Made by a program: the position numbers and the translations under genes
The notes under the pieces: model-generated
What the model was told of the DNA's origin: nothing
The model's database searches: none
What the model saw: the letters and a program-made list of their open reading frames with translations, nothing else
Shown here: piece after piece, positions 1 through 8,643 of the stretch
How positions within the stretch are numbered: the first letter of the stretch is position 1
How the letters are laid out: the number at the start of each line of letters is the position of its first letter
Source: Caldilinea sp. CFX5
Lineage (GTDB): Bacteria > Chloroflexota > Anaerolineae > Caldilineales > Caldilineaceae
Direction of reading: 5' to 3'
Assembly (NCBI GenBank): GCA_021405325.1
Contig: QWII01000046.1
Coordinates: 62,001-126,000 of the forward strand
Length of the DNA stretch: 64,000 bases

Positions 1-522
1 AATGTGACGCATGGGTTAAGGTGAGAATTGGGAAGGCTTGTTCCATGCACGCATACCACCTCCACATAACAGATGGAAGTGATGTGCGTGCATGGTCGCG
101 CTATAATGTAGTTGGTTGCCTGTCTAGGCGAAATGAACCCATGCTGTAACTAAACCTCGCCATCCGGCTAGGGAGTGACTCGCTAGTCGGCTAGTCTATT
201 GCTATTAATTTTGCTGTATACTGAGAACAGTTAATAACCTTACGTTCATCTGTTGTGTGTCGAACACACAGCCCTTCTGCGTCCCTTTGCATTGATTAGA
301 GTTTATTCAATGGATGTGAATTTACTGATAAGCATCTCGTTGTGGCGGGTATGATGGTCGGTTTGACATCAAGAGGTGTCCAATCGTTTTGACATATCTC
401 ACCAGTTTATACAGGTGTGTTGAGATTATATTGAGCCTTGCCAGACTACTTACTATAGGTAAGATGAATTTTTATCGCAAATTAGCAAGATTATTTAGAC
501 TATGGATGCAAAGGAGGGCTTT
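1..522. other. Gene-free leader region
   Basis: No convincing coding region or RNA gene is visible in these 522 bases. The stretch is AT-rich compared with most of the window and contains short repeated CTAGTC-like words around 165-200. Only a weak promoter candidate (431-459) and the ribosome binding site of the next gene (AAGGAGG at 511-517) can be pointed to. Any gene ending here from upstream is not recognisable. Confidence 0.5.
431..459 (+). promoter_or_regulatory. Weak sigma70-type promoter candidate
   Basis: TTGAGC (431-436), a 17-base spacer and TATAGG (454-459) lie about 64 bases before the lipoprotein start at 523. Each box matches the consensus at 4 of 6 positions, so this is a candidate only. 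Confidence 0.25.
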
Positions 523-1494
523 ATGTCACGCAAAACTATTTTAATTATGGGACTCTTGGTCACCATGCTATTCGCTATTAGTTGTGTTGCTCCATCTGCT
601 CCAGATGGAGCTATGTCTGGAGGAGCAGCATCTGATACCGCCGCAGTCTCCGATACCCCTTCAATTGTAACTAGAGAATCTTGGTCTATGACAATAGGCG
701 AAGCTGCCCGGGGGCTCTGCTGTGGTCGGAGGGGCTGTTGGACATGCGAAGAACCTTTCATGATCCTGATTCCTCGGGAAGAACTTCGTGCCACTATCGA
801 TAACTGGGTAAGTAATCAGTCTTTCAGCAGACCTGTAGAAGTAGTCACGGAGCTACAACCAGGAGAATCTGCTGACATCGTGATCCTTACCAAAGACTAT
901 TGGACGGCTATACCGGATACGCAGAAAGAATTCGATACCTCCAAGATTGTGAGTAATGACTTTTTTACGATCATTGTTCCTGACTCCGAATTGAGCAATG
1001 ATGCCAAGTCGCTGATTGACGTATTACCTGCGATCACAATTCCTCCTCTATCTGAAGGTGAGGCCCCCCCTATCGATTTAAACAGAGATACAGGTTGTTG
1101 GCGTCAAGAGGGAGAGTGCTGCACTCTTTATTTATGTGATGCATGTGCGAAAATATGTCCTGCTTTAGCAGAGCCAATCACAGAAGAGACCCCTGTCCGG
1201 ATCGTAGTTCCAGGGGAAGAAAACCGTTTGATCGTTGAAGCATGGATGGCCCAACAATCTATTACTGGGGCGATAATCGTCAGCGAACTACAACCGGGTG
1301 AATATGCTGATATCTCCATTTTTACCAATGAATCTTGGTTGTCAATACCTGATGAACAGAAGTCAGGCGATAACACCATAAACCTAAGTGACAACGATTT
1401 CACAATCGTTGCTCCTGACACCAAGCACAATGAACTCGCAACCAATCTATTGCAGGTGTTGCCTCAATTAACAGTGCCAGATGACACAAATTGA
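523..1494 (+). CDS. Cys-rich lipoprotein with an internal duplication
   Basis: Family not recognised. The start at 523 is chosen because AAGGAGG lies six bases upstream; an earlier in-frame ATG at 502 has no such site. The N-terminus is a lipoprotein signal: MSRKTIL, a hydrophobic stretch, then a lipobox-like AISC, so the mature protein is probably lipid-anchored outside the membrane. The rest is two copies of one unit of about 150 residues. Each has a Cys-rich block (CCGRRGCWTC in the first; CCTLYLCDACAKIC in the second), then a segment with ELQPGE(S/Y)ADI, a Trp, an IPD.QK motif, a (T/A)IVPD-like strand and a final VLP. The spaced cysteines could bind metal or form disulfides. The gene is more AT-rich than most of the window. 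It converges on the EAD1-TPR gene at 1637. No function can be assigned. Confidence 0.8.
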   Translation: MSRKTILIMGLLVTMLFAISCVAPSAPDGAMSGGAASDTAAVSDTPSIVTRESWSMTIGEAARGLCCGRRGCWTCEEPFMILIPREELRATIDNWVSNQSFSRPVEVVTELQPGESADIVILTKDYWTAIPDTQKEFDTSKIVSNDFFTIIVPDSELSNDAKSLIDVLPAITIPPLSEGEAPPIDLNRDTGCWRQEGECCTLYLCDACAKICPALAEPITEETPVRIVVPGEENRLIVEAWMAQQSITGAIIVSELQPGEYADISIFTNESWLSIPDEQKSGDNTINLSDNDFTIVAPDTKHNELATNLLQVLPQLTVPDDTN

Positions 1495-1636
1495 CTGTAT
1501 GATTCAAAGAAACCGAGATGTGTAGCAGGACATTCACATATTACCTTTGTTTCCCAGGGTGCAACATGTGAACATTCTGCTAGAAGGCAAGCTTGCAGTG
1601 GATTCGATGGTTGGCACCCAATGTATGTGTTGAGCA

Positions 1637-3910
1637 TTATTGGGTGCTTTCCGTTCCTTTGCATACTTGTTTTCCTAATTCGATACGATATGGATCATCA
1701 CTAGAAATCTCTAAGGCTTGTTTAATGAGAGAGCAAGCTTTTTCATCGTTGCCAAGTTCATGTTCTGCTTCAGCCAATGTTTCCATGGCAGCCACCTTAA
1801 GCATATCGTTGGGGGCGATATTCATAGCTAACTCAGCTAGGTGAACTGCATCTTCATAGTTACCTTTCACCTCTTCTACATATAGTGCTGCTAGATTAGT
1901 GGCAGCATGAGAGCAGAGATAGTTTGATATTTCGACGGAAGTTATCTTAATGAAATCGTCGGAACGCACTGGTGTACAATCGAAATTAGCACCAAGCGTA
2001 TGGGCAAAATCCACATTCGCTTGCTCAAAATTTCCAATCCGCCCATACATAAGGGCTCTATTGTTATATATATCGTATGCCGATTTTATCTCTTCAGATG
2101 GAAGAATTTGCAAGGCTGTGGTGAAATCCTTGATAGCCTGTTCTCGGTAGCCTCTCTGAATCCCGGGATCTTGTTCTTGGGTTATCGCCCAAGAACCTAG
2201 TATTGATCCTCGTAGTACATAACCATCGGCTAAATTAGGGCCAATTTTAATGGCTTTATCGATATCTGCGATGGCATCTTCTAACCGAAAATCGTTAAAG
2301 TTTGTCAAAGCGCGATTATAGTAAGCTTCAGTCATTGATGGGTTGAGGTTCAAGGCGAGATTGAAATCTTTACGGGCTTGTTCATAATCACCCATTTGAT
2401 AATACGCACTTCCTCTCAAAAGATAAAGATTTTCAATACCATCCGGGAATGGTGGTTGGACCTTGGATAGAGCAGTGTCAAAGGTGGTTTTGGCATCTGA
2501 AAACACCTTTTGGGTGTAATAATAAAGCCCCACAACGAAAGGAGCAAGAAAATCTTGAAGTTGCTTTGGAAGGTTTTCGCTAAAAAAAGTGTCAGTCGGT
2601 TTGGCTGGATCTTGATAAAAACGAGCTACCAAGGAATTAGCTGGTTGAACCAAATCAGTAACATTCACTCTGAGGCGTCCCTCAGATATGCGACCCCAAA
2701 TAACATTGGCGGCACGAGTCTCTGAGCCAAGTTGGAGGGCCTCTTTTTCGCTCATTACTGTTTGCTCATGCTCCTCAATTCTTAGCCCGCTAGCAGGAAT
2801 CACTACAGTAAATTCGTGCTTTAGAGCGTCTACAATTTGGTCGCGTGCATCGAATCGCGGGAAGGCAGATAGTGGAGGATAAAGTTCAGCAACGACAATT
2901 AGGTGTTCATTGACAGTGGCGGTTGGAAAAGATACTACTGATGTAGAGAAGGATTTAGAGGGGCTTGGTTCAATAGATTCTATACTGACCTCAATGATAT
3001 CCGCTACAGTGCTAAGATCGGCTTCTTGTTCGATTATTCGCACATCCTCTTCATTCCACACACTCAGTCGAGCTTTGCTGGTTCGAAATTTCATGGGCAG
3101 CGATTTGAACTCTGCTTCTCCATTAGTATCTAATGGTTGTGATAGCGTCGATGCTTCAATGATTAGTTTCACATATCCGGTTGGTAGCGATCCTTCATGG
3201 GATCTGATTCTCACTGTAAGGCTAAAGCTATCCGTAACGGGAATCAAGTATAATCCACCCACAATCACCAGAATGGCTGCCACAATGGGGCCACCGGCGT
3301 CCAAAATTCCATACCCACTTTTGTGAGATAGCGTGGCATAAGACCGCATTGCCCCAAATACGAATGCAGCGAAAGATACACCCAGCGGAATAAGCAGGAA
3401 GTAGAACACCTGTTTATCCATTCCCTGACGAATCAAACGAGGGCCAACGAATACCATGAAAATCAACAAACCAACACTCAACAATAGACCAGCAAGACTT
3501 ATGACAACATAGGTAAAAGGTGACAGAAGTTGAGCATCTGAATTATGTTCATCGTTATGTTGGTAGTTATATTGTTGGCGACCTTTAGCTGTGGAAATGG
3601 GTGGCATTTCCAATTTTTCAGCAGATGGCTCATCACTTAATTTCTTTTCCGTCAAATCAGAAACAAGTTGCTGGATGGCTTTGTTATTAGGGTTGTATCG
3701 ATAAGCCGCATTGATCAGATCGATAACTTTATCGTTTCGCTCGGCCCAAGCTATCAGATTGAACACTACGGACTGGAGATTGGCGCCATCAGCAATCTTG
3801 TCAAGACTTTCGTTAAGTTCAAACCTGACCAACTGAGACAATGATTGTCGATCAAACCCATCTAATAGTGCTTGCTCGATTGCAGCAAGTCGATCACCAG
3901 ACATCTGCAT
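1637..3910 (-). CDS. EAD1 - membrane - TPR protein
   Basis: Residues about 5-90 match effector-associated domain 1 (EAD1): a helical adaptor with a LLDGFDR..L.QLVRF start, a VVFNLI.WAE core and a final YNPNNKAI. EAD1 is known for homotypic binding between STAND ATPases and effectors. A linker is followed by three membrane segments (about 135-225), which would place the C-terminal part outside the cytoplasm. Next come a beta-rich region and an alpha/beta region (about 225-440), then at least six TPR units with typical YYNRAL and AYYQMGDYEQA motifs to the end. Codons are more AT-rich than in the divergent EAD cluster at 5114-12593, suggesting a different origin. Start: ATG at 3910 with GGAAT upstream; a second ATG at 3904 is possible. 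I infer a membrane-bound sensor or scaffold that meets the EAD1 proteins across the gap. The ligand is unknown. Confidence 0.82.
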   Translation of the reverse strand: MQMSGDRLAAIEQALLDGFDRQSLSQLVRFELNESLDKIADGANLQSVVFNLIAWAERNDKVIDLINAAYRYNPNNKAIQQLVSDLTEKKLSDEPSAEKLEMPPISTAKGRQQYNYQHNDEHNSDAQLLSPFTYVVISLAGLLLSVGLLIFMVFVGPRLIRQGMDKQVFYFLLIPLGVSFAAFVFGAMRSYATLSHKSGYGILDAGGPIVAAILVIVGGLYLIPVTDSFSLTVRIRSHEGSLPTGYVKLIIEASTLSQPLDTNGEAEFKSLPMKFRTSKARLSVWNEEDVRIIEQEADLSTVADIIEVSIESIEPSPSKSFSTSVVSFPTATVNEHLIVVAELYPPLSAFPRFDARDQIVDALKHEFTVVIPASGLRIEEHEQTVMSEKEALQLGSETRAANVIWGRISEGRLRVNVTDLVQPANSLVARFYQDPAKPTDTFFSENLPKQLQDFLAPFVVGLYYYTQKVFSDAKTTFDTALSKVQPPFPDGIENLYLLRGSAYYQMGDYEQARKDFNLALNLNPSMTEAYYNRALTNFNDFRLEDAIADIDKAIKIGPNLADGYVLRGSILGSWAITQEQDPGIQRGYREQAIKDFTTALQILPSEEIKSAYDIYNNRALMYGRIGNFEQANVDFAHTLGANFDCTPVRSDDFIKITSVEISNYLCSHAATNLAALYVEEVKGNYEDAVHLAELAMNIAPNDMLKVAAMETLAEAEHELGNDEKACSLIKQALEISSDDPYRIELGKQVCKGTESTQ

Positions 3911-4066
3911 AGGATATTCCTACTTAATAGTAAGGGAGTTGCAAAGTAATTTTGATGTTATAGATATAAGTACATTAAGAATACAAGTTCCAACTTAAAT
4001 AAGTATAACACTGAACACTATAATTTGCCGAAAGCCAAAAATAACTGGATAAATGGACAAAATTAG

Positions 4067-4096
4067 TTGGACAGCGCTTTGGCTCAGTGGTACAAT
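4067..4096 (+). promoter_or_regulatory. Candidate promoter of the EAD operon
   Basis: TTGGAC (4067-4072), an 18-base spacer and TACAAT (4091-4096) form a plausible sigma70-type promoter. A transcript from it would carry a leader of about 230 bases that includes the two hairpins at 4206-4260. Confidence 0.35.
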
Positions 4097-4205
4097 GATA
4101 CTGAGTAGACCGCAACGTAGCTGAGATTGCAACAGACCGACGCTGGACTACACGACTGCGGACTACTGATACTGTCTTCGCCCTATCATCGTTCTACTTT
4201 AAAAC

Positions 4206-4260
4206 CGGATGAATGTCATTTATTCATCCGAGTGCAAGAAGATTGATATTTCGTCAATCT
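4206..4260 (+). promoter_or_regulatory. Two consecutive hairpins in the 5' leader
   Basis: CGGATGAAT (4206-4214) pairs with ATTCATCCG (4222-4230) across a 7-base loop. AGATTGA (4240-4246) then pairs with TCAATCT (4254-4260), also across a 7-base loop. Both stems are perfect and lie 76-131 bases before the metallopeptidase start. No T-run follows, so a simple terminator is unlikely. A structured leader or a binding site is possible. Confidence 0.45.
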
Positions 4261-4336
4261 CCGTTTTGATGTTCGGGCAGAGTGCCTTAACGTTCTTGTC
4301 GGCGCACACCAGTTTCATTCCACAGGAGGTTTTCTC

Positions 4337-5014
4337 ATGACAAACGAAAGCCGTGTATGTTTTGAACGCTTCTTTGGCCACGCAGAAGAAGCAGCAGGAA
4401 AGAACTTTTGGCCTGTTGGCGCTACCCTGACAGTTTCATTTCTGGATGGCGATCCTCTGGTAAAGGCAAAAGTTCGCTCCTATGCCAGAAAGTGGCTGCG
4501 TTATGCCAACGTGCGCTTTACCTTCCTGCGCAACCCGGACCCTATGGCCCACATCCGTATTTCGTTTTTGCAGGAGGGTTCCTGGTCAGCGGTCGGCGCT
4601 GACGCCTTGAACGAGGTCTGGTTCCCCCCTGGCGAGCCGACCATGAATTACGGTTGGCTCACGCCGGAATCAACCAACGAGGAGTACTCGAGTGTCGTAC
4701 TCCACGAGTTTGGCCATGCCCTTGGCTTGGTGCATGAACATCAAAGCCCAGCCAGCGGCATCCAATGGAACCGCGAGGCAGTCATCGCCGACCTCTCTGG
4801 CCCGCCTAACAAGTGGGATTTGGCCACCATTCAGCACAATGTCTTCGACCGCTACACCGCTGCCACCGTCAGCAACTACACTGAGTTCGATCCGAAGTCG
4901 ATCATGCTTTACGCCTTTCCAACCCATTGGACAGTGGATCAGATGACTTTCCCGATGAACTCGGTACTCTCCAGCGTGGATAAGAGCTTCATTGCCCAAC
5001 GGTACCCGCGATAG
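4337..5014 (+). CDS. Cytosolic M12A-like zinc metallopeptidase
   Basis: The 225-residue protein has the complete zinc signature HEFGHALGLVHEH (His123, Glu124, His127, His133) and a Met-turn SIMLY (Met190), as in astacin/metzincin peptidases. The N-terminus also fits that family, with FWPVG..LTV.FLDG followed by a helix that contains AR.W..YANVRF. It would hydrolyse peptide bonds using the bound zinc. There is no signal peptide and almost no propeptide, so it probably acts in the cytoplasm, which is unusual for this family. Start at 4337 follows AGGAGG at 4323-4328. It is the first gene of the plus-strand EAD cluster, 99 bases before the EAD1-trypsin start. It carries no EAD itself, so membership of the conflict system rests on position only. 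Confidence 0.85.
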   Translation: MTNESRVCFERFFGHAEEAAGKNFWPVGATLTVSFLDGDPLVKAKVRSYARKWLRYANVRFTFLRNPDPMAHIRISFLQEGSWSAVGADALNEVWFPPGEPTMNYGWLTPESTNEEYSSVVLHEFGHALGLVHEHQSPASGIQWNREAVIADLSGPPNKWDLATIQHNVFDRYTAATVSNYTEFDPKSIMLYAFPTHWTVDQMTFPMNSVLSSVDKSFIAQRYPR

Positions 5015-5113
5015 ACGAACCGGCAACACAAGAAGCGCCCTTTATCGCATGTAAAAATGCGCCTTCTTGGCGTTCATTGTTATAGACGGGAATGGTTGAA
5101 AGGGAGGTATTCT

Positions 5114-6265
5114 ATGCCACGCCTGGCTCCGCAAAACGACAGGCTGACCGGCAAGCAGAAAAAGGACTTCCGTGAGGCGCTGCTTGATGCGTATCCTGCT
5201 CCGGCTGTTTTGGATCGCATGCTGCAGGATAATCTGGACAGTAAGCGGCAACTCGCCAATCTTAGCCTAGCCAACGATATGCCGACGATTGCCTTTGATG
5301 TGATCAACAAAGCCGAAACTGAGGCGTGGTCGCTTGAATTGCTGCTGGCGGCGCGCACCTCCAATCCGAACAACCCGGAGCTACTCCTCTTTGCGCAACA
5401 ATTTGGGCTTGGTCCCGGCGTCTACGAACAGACAGGGGGTCTCGCTATATCGGACCAGCCGATTACGAACTTGCAGTTACAGAAGTTCGTCGTCCAAGCC
5501 AATGGGCTGAAGGATGTCGTGCAGTGGCGCGAAACGCTGGCTACGCTAGAAGGACAGGTCTGCCGGGTCGAGATCCCCAAGGGAACCCAATCAGACTATG
5601 GCACAGGTTTTTTGTTGGGGTCAAGCGTCGTACTCACAAACTACCATGTCATGCGCTTAGTGAAAGCCAAGCTGGTCAAACCGCAAGAGGTGATTCTGCG
5701 CTTTGATTATAAGCGCCGCAGTGATGGGGTAACGGTGAATGCGGGCGCAATGTATCGCTTGGCCGCCGACTGGTTGATCGATGAAAGTCCAAACTCCAAG
5801 CAAGACGAGACCGATGGCGAACCGGCCGCCAATGAGCTGGACTATGCTCTCTTGCGTGTCGAAGGCGAGCCGGGCAATGATCCGATAGGCGGACCGGCAG
5901 TTGCAGAAAAGAACCCCGATGCACCGCCACGCGGTTGGGTCAAAGTGCCGGCGGCGCCGCCGGCGCTGCCGCCGAACAGTTCACTCTTTATTCTGCAACA
6001 CCCCAAAGGCGATCCGCTGAAGTTGGCCATTGACACCAATGCGATCATTGCGGTGAAGCATAACGGGCGCCGTGTGCGCTATCGCACGAACACTGACGAA
6101 GGCTCTTCAGGATCGCCCTGTTTCGACGCCAACTGGGACCTGGCGGCGCTGCATCACATGGGCGACCCAGCCTTTGGCCCGGCCCAGTTCAACCAGGGCA
6201 TTCCCATGGCTGCCATCATGGCGTTGCTGACGGACAAAGGTAAAGCCGGCGAGATTGGCCAGTAA
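5114..6265 (+). CDS. EAD1-trypsin-like serine protease
   Basis: The 383-residue start at 5114 is fixed by GGGAGG at 5102-5107. An upstream in-frame ATG at 5057 lacks a site. Residues about 8-97 are EAD1 (LTGKQKKDF.EALLDAYP, then IAFDVINKAE and NPNNPELL). Residues about 140-380 are a trypsin-like fold with an intact triad: His178 in TNYHV, Asp243 in ELDYALLRV and Ser332 in GSSGSP. There is no signal peptide, so it would act inside the cell. Such EAD-protease fusions are described as effectors recruited by STAND ATPases through EAD-EAD contact. The STAND gene at 8640 ends with the same EAD1-trypsin layout, which supports a direct partnership. The first residues (MPRLAPQNDRLTG) are nearly identical to those of the next gene, a sign of recent duplication of the EAD part. 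Confidence 0.88.
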   Translation: MPRLAPQNDRLTGKQKKDFREALLDAYPAPAVLDRMLQDNLDSKRQLANLSLANDMPTIAFDVINKAETEAWSLELLLAARTSNPNNPELLLFAQQFGLGPGVYEQTGGLAISDQPITNLQLQKFVVQANGLKDVVQWRETLATLEGQVCRVEIPKGTQSDYGTGFLLGSSVVLTNYHVMRLVKAKLVKPQEVILRFDYKRRSDGVTVNAGAMYRLAADWLIDESPNSKQDETDGEPAANELDYALLRVEGEPGNDPIGGPAVAEKNPDAPPRGWVKVPAAPPALPPNSSLFILQHPKGDPLKLAIDTNAIIAVKHNGRRVRYRTNTDEGSSGSPCFDANWDLAALHHMGDPAFGPAQFNQGIPMAAIMALLTDKGKAGEIGQ

Positions 6266-6293
6266 GCCCGCTGCATGGAAAGGAATTGATCGA

Positions 6294-7502
6294 ATGCCAC
6301 GACTGGCTCCGCAAAACGAACGCTTGACCGGCGGGCAGTTGAAGAGCTTCTGTAATGCGCTGCTGGATGCCTATGCCGAGCCGGCCGCTTTTGACCAGAT
6401 GCTCCAATTCAATCTCAGCAAGCGGCTTGCCAATCTTTCGTTGGCCAACACAATGCCGGACATTGTCTTCGATGTGGTCAACCAGGCTGAACGTGAGGCA
6501 TGGTCACGCGAATTGCTTGACGCCGCGCTCACAGCGAACCCACATAACCCCGCTCTCTTAGCCTTTGCTCAACAGATCGAAACGGCTGCGCATCACCTGC
6601 CGCAGCCAGACCCTACACAAAGTCAAGTGACAATGCCGGCGGCGGGTGAACAACAATGGGCGGAGCAGGCAACACCGCATCGCGCTGCCAAAGGCCCTGT
6701 AGTCCTCTTTGATGAAGCGCATGGTCAGGGTAGTTGGTGGGGCATCGCGCCTACGTTGGATCAGGGCTACCAAAGGCTTGCCGCGATTGTGCGAGAGCAG
6801 GGTGCGACAGAATTCCTCGCAGTGGGCGATGAACTCAACTTCAACCGCTTGCGTGGCTGCCAAGCGTTGGTGCTGGCGATTGGGCCTCATGCCCAAACAA
6901 AGTTAATCGACCAAGAAATCCAAGCAATCCGGGACTTTGTGCGTCGAGGCGGCGGGCTGCTGGCGCTTGGTACGTACACCGGCGACTGGCATCACGAAGC
7001 TAACCTAAATCGGCTGCTTGAGGGGTACGGCATTGCCTTCAATCGCGATGTTGTCATGCCCCCCGGCGCACAGGCCGAGGACTGCTTCCGGCAAGGCCGG
7101 GAACGCAAATCGGACTCATCTTGTGCTGTCCAGGCGCTGCCGACGCCGCCTGTTGGTCCAGCAACGCCCAATCCAGGCGAGACAGCCCTGCTTGCGGGGA
7201 TAACAGCAACGCTTACCCTCTCCTCCTGTTCGCTCTATGTCAACCCTAGTCTCGCTACTGTTCTCCTTGCGTCGGCGCCTGAAAGCGAACTTTGGGAGCC
7301 GGTGCCGGTGGGCATTGGGATCTATATCCAGGATTACATACGGCGCAGTCAAGGCCCGGCCTGTCTGGTTGCCGCAGCCAAGACGAACAAGGTGGTTGTC
7401 GCCGGCGGCTGGAAGATGTTTCTCGATGACTTCATTCGTGACAGCCGCTACGCGAATGAACAGTTGTTCCGGAACATCCTCAAGTGGTGGAGTACACGAT
7501 AG
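6294..7502 (+). CDS. EAD1-DUF4350/GATase-like protein
   Basis: Start at 6294 follows GGAAAGGAA (6277-6285); the ORF could open at 6255 but that start overlaps the previous gene. Residues about 8-95 are EAD1, with MPRLAPQNERLTG shared with the upstream protease. After a Gln/Pro linker, residues about 135-400 resemble the DUF4350/class I glutamine amidotransferase-like Rossmann fold: VVLFDEAHGQ, a helix, LVLAIGP, then FVRRGGGLLALGTYTGD and an LNRLLEGYGI helix. The position where amidotransferases carry the nucleophile Cys reads GTYTG here, so catalysis is unlikely and a ligand-binding role is more probable. The C-terminus ends VVVAGGWKMFLDD. The 28-base spacing to the protease suggests co-transcription. 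Effector or sensor role is inferred from the EAD only. Confidence 0.8.
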   Translation: MPRLAPQNERLTGGQLKSFCNALLDAYAEPAAFDQMLQFNLSKRLANLSLANTMPDIVFDVVNQAEREAWSRELLDAALTANPHNPALLAFAQQIETAAHHLPQPDPTQSQVTMPAAGEQQWAEQATPHRAAKGPVVLFDEAHGQGSWWGIAPTLDQGYQRLAAIVREQGATEFLAVGDELNFNRLRGCQALVLAIGPHAQTKLIDQEIQAIRDFVRRGGGLLALGTYTGDWHHEANLNRLLEGYGIAFNRDVVMPPGAQAEDCFRQGRERKSDSSCAVQALPTPPVGPATPNPGETALLAGITATLTLSSCSLYVNPSLATVLLASAPESELWEPVPVGIGIYIQDYIRRSQGPACLVAAAKTNKVVVAGGWKMFLDDFIRDSRYANEQLFRNILKWWSTR

Positions 7503-7533
7503 GTAATAGAACATCTTACAGGAGTCAGCCGCC

Positions 7534-8643
7534 ATGCGCTTGAACCAAGACCAGCAAACGCGTCTGCTGGATGAGTTGAAAGATGTCTTCACTGTCCTCG
7601 CCGATGTCCAGATGTTGATCGAAACCGCAGACCCGCCTAATCGCGTGAGTCTCGATCAGGTCGCCATGGGCCCTGACCTTGTGGAGATCTTGCGGCGGAT
7701 TATCCGCAAAGCCGATGACGAGAATTGGCTCGGCAACTTGTTGGCGGCGGCCATTGAGATGCGCCCGGTCGCACCAGGGCTCATCCTGTTGCACACAGAG
7801 TTCGACGACATCATTACGGCGGAGCGCGCCGATCATTTTGCCACCTGTTGGCTTCTCGGCGACCGCGTGCTTGTCGACCGTGAACCACTGCGTGATGCCG
7901 TCAAACAACTGGACGCCGTTCCAGGGTCCGAAGCGATCTCCAAACGGGTCATGGTGGTGACCGGCCCGCGCAAGAGCGGCCGCAGTTGGAGTCTTCAATA
8001 CATCCGTTACCTCAACGAGACGCGCCGCAACTTTCGCCTGGTGTGGCCTGATCTGGAAGAATTAAAACTCATTAATGATGACGAGGGGTTCGGCCCGGAA
8101 GATTTGGGCCGGAGCATCGCAGAGCAGATGGGGTTGGATATGGCCGATTGGCCGACACGCGAAAAGGAGAAGGATGAAAAATGGGTCTGGCGCTTCTGCG
8201 ATTGGCTTACCAGGAAGTTGACCGGCACCCAAGTTGTCTACTGGATTGTCTTGGACAGTTTCGATAAGATCCTGCTGCCCGACGGCATCTATCTACTGAT
8301 CAAGGCCCTGGCGAAACGGATTCAGGCCAACCTGGATATGCTGCGTCTGGTCCTCTTGAGCTACAATAGGGAAGATGATCTGCCCGCTGATGTAATCCCT
8401 GATGTTAAGATCGTACCAACCAGCCCCCTCGGCGACCAGGAACTGCTGGCCTTCTTTGCCAGGCTTTACGACCAACGCAAACGGCGCTTCGGCATCGATT
8501 TCACCCCGACGGATGTGGCCAACTCTGTAGCAGAGGTGAGGCGCCAGGTCGCCGATTTCGGCACTGAAGGTTACATGTTCAAATTGGGTCCAGTGATCGT
8601 CAAGGAAGCAAAGAAACTGCGCAACGCCGGAGGTGGCACATGA
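7534..8643 (+). CDS. Inactive-STAND-like NTPase with EAD-like N-terminus
   Basis: The first 90 or so residues are helical and EAD-like in layout (LLDELKDVFT, LVEILRRIIRKAD, LLAAAIEMRP), though too divergent to type. Residues about 120-340 form a P-loop NTPase core. The Walker A region reads GPRKSGRS (144-151), with Arg150 where the catalytic Lys belongs. A Walker-B-like WIVLDSFDK strand follows. A substituted P-loop of this kind fits the family described as inactive STAND (iSTAND), found with EAD systems. AGGAG at 7520-7524 supports the start. The stop overlaps the next start as ATGA (8640-8643), which predicts translational coupling with the large STAND protein and hence a joint complex. The iSTAND assignment is by motif only. 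Confidence 0.72.
   Translation: MRLNQDQQTRLLDELKDVFTVLADVQMLIETADPPNRVSLDQVAMGPDLVEILRRIIRKADDENWLGNLLAAAIEMRPVAPGLILLHTEFDDIITAERADHFATCWLLGDRVLVDREPLRDAVKQLDAVPGSEAISKRVMVVTGPRKSGRSWSLQYIRYLNETRRNFRLVWPDLEELKLINDDEGFGPEDLGRSIAEQMGLDMADWPTREKEKDEKWVWRFCDWLTRKLTGTQVVYWIVLDSFDKILLPDGIYLLIKALAKRIQANLDMLRLVLLSYNREDDLPADVIPDVKIVPTSPLGDQELLAFFARLYDQRKRRFGIDFTPTDVANSVAEVRRQVADFGTEGYMFKLGPVIVKEAKKLRNAGGGT

Larger units (their letters stand above)
3911..4336. other. Divergent intergenic region of the EAD island
   Basis: This 426-base AT-rich gap separates the minus-strand EAD1-TPR gene from the plus-strand metallopeptidase. It has no gene. It holds a candidate plus-strand promoter (4067-4096), a 15-base word at 4152-4166 whose reverse complement recurs at 35083-35097, and two consecutive hairpins (4206-4260). 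AGGAGG at 4323-4328 is the ribosome site for 4337. Confidence 0.6.

Noticed and set aside
1..522. Possible tRNA or small RNA gene
   Set aside because: No cloverleaf-like arm pattern or conserved T-loop could be found by reading either strand.
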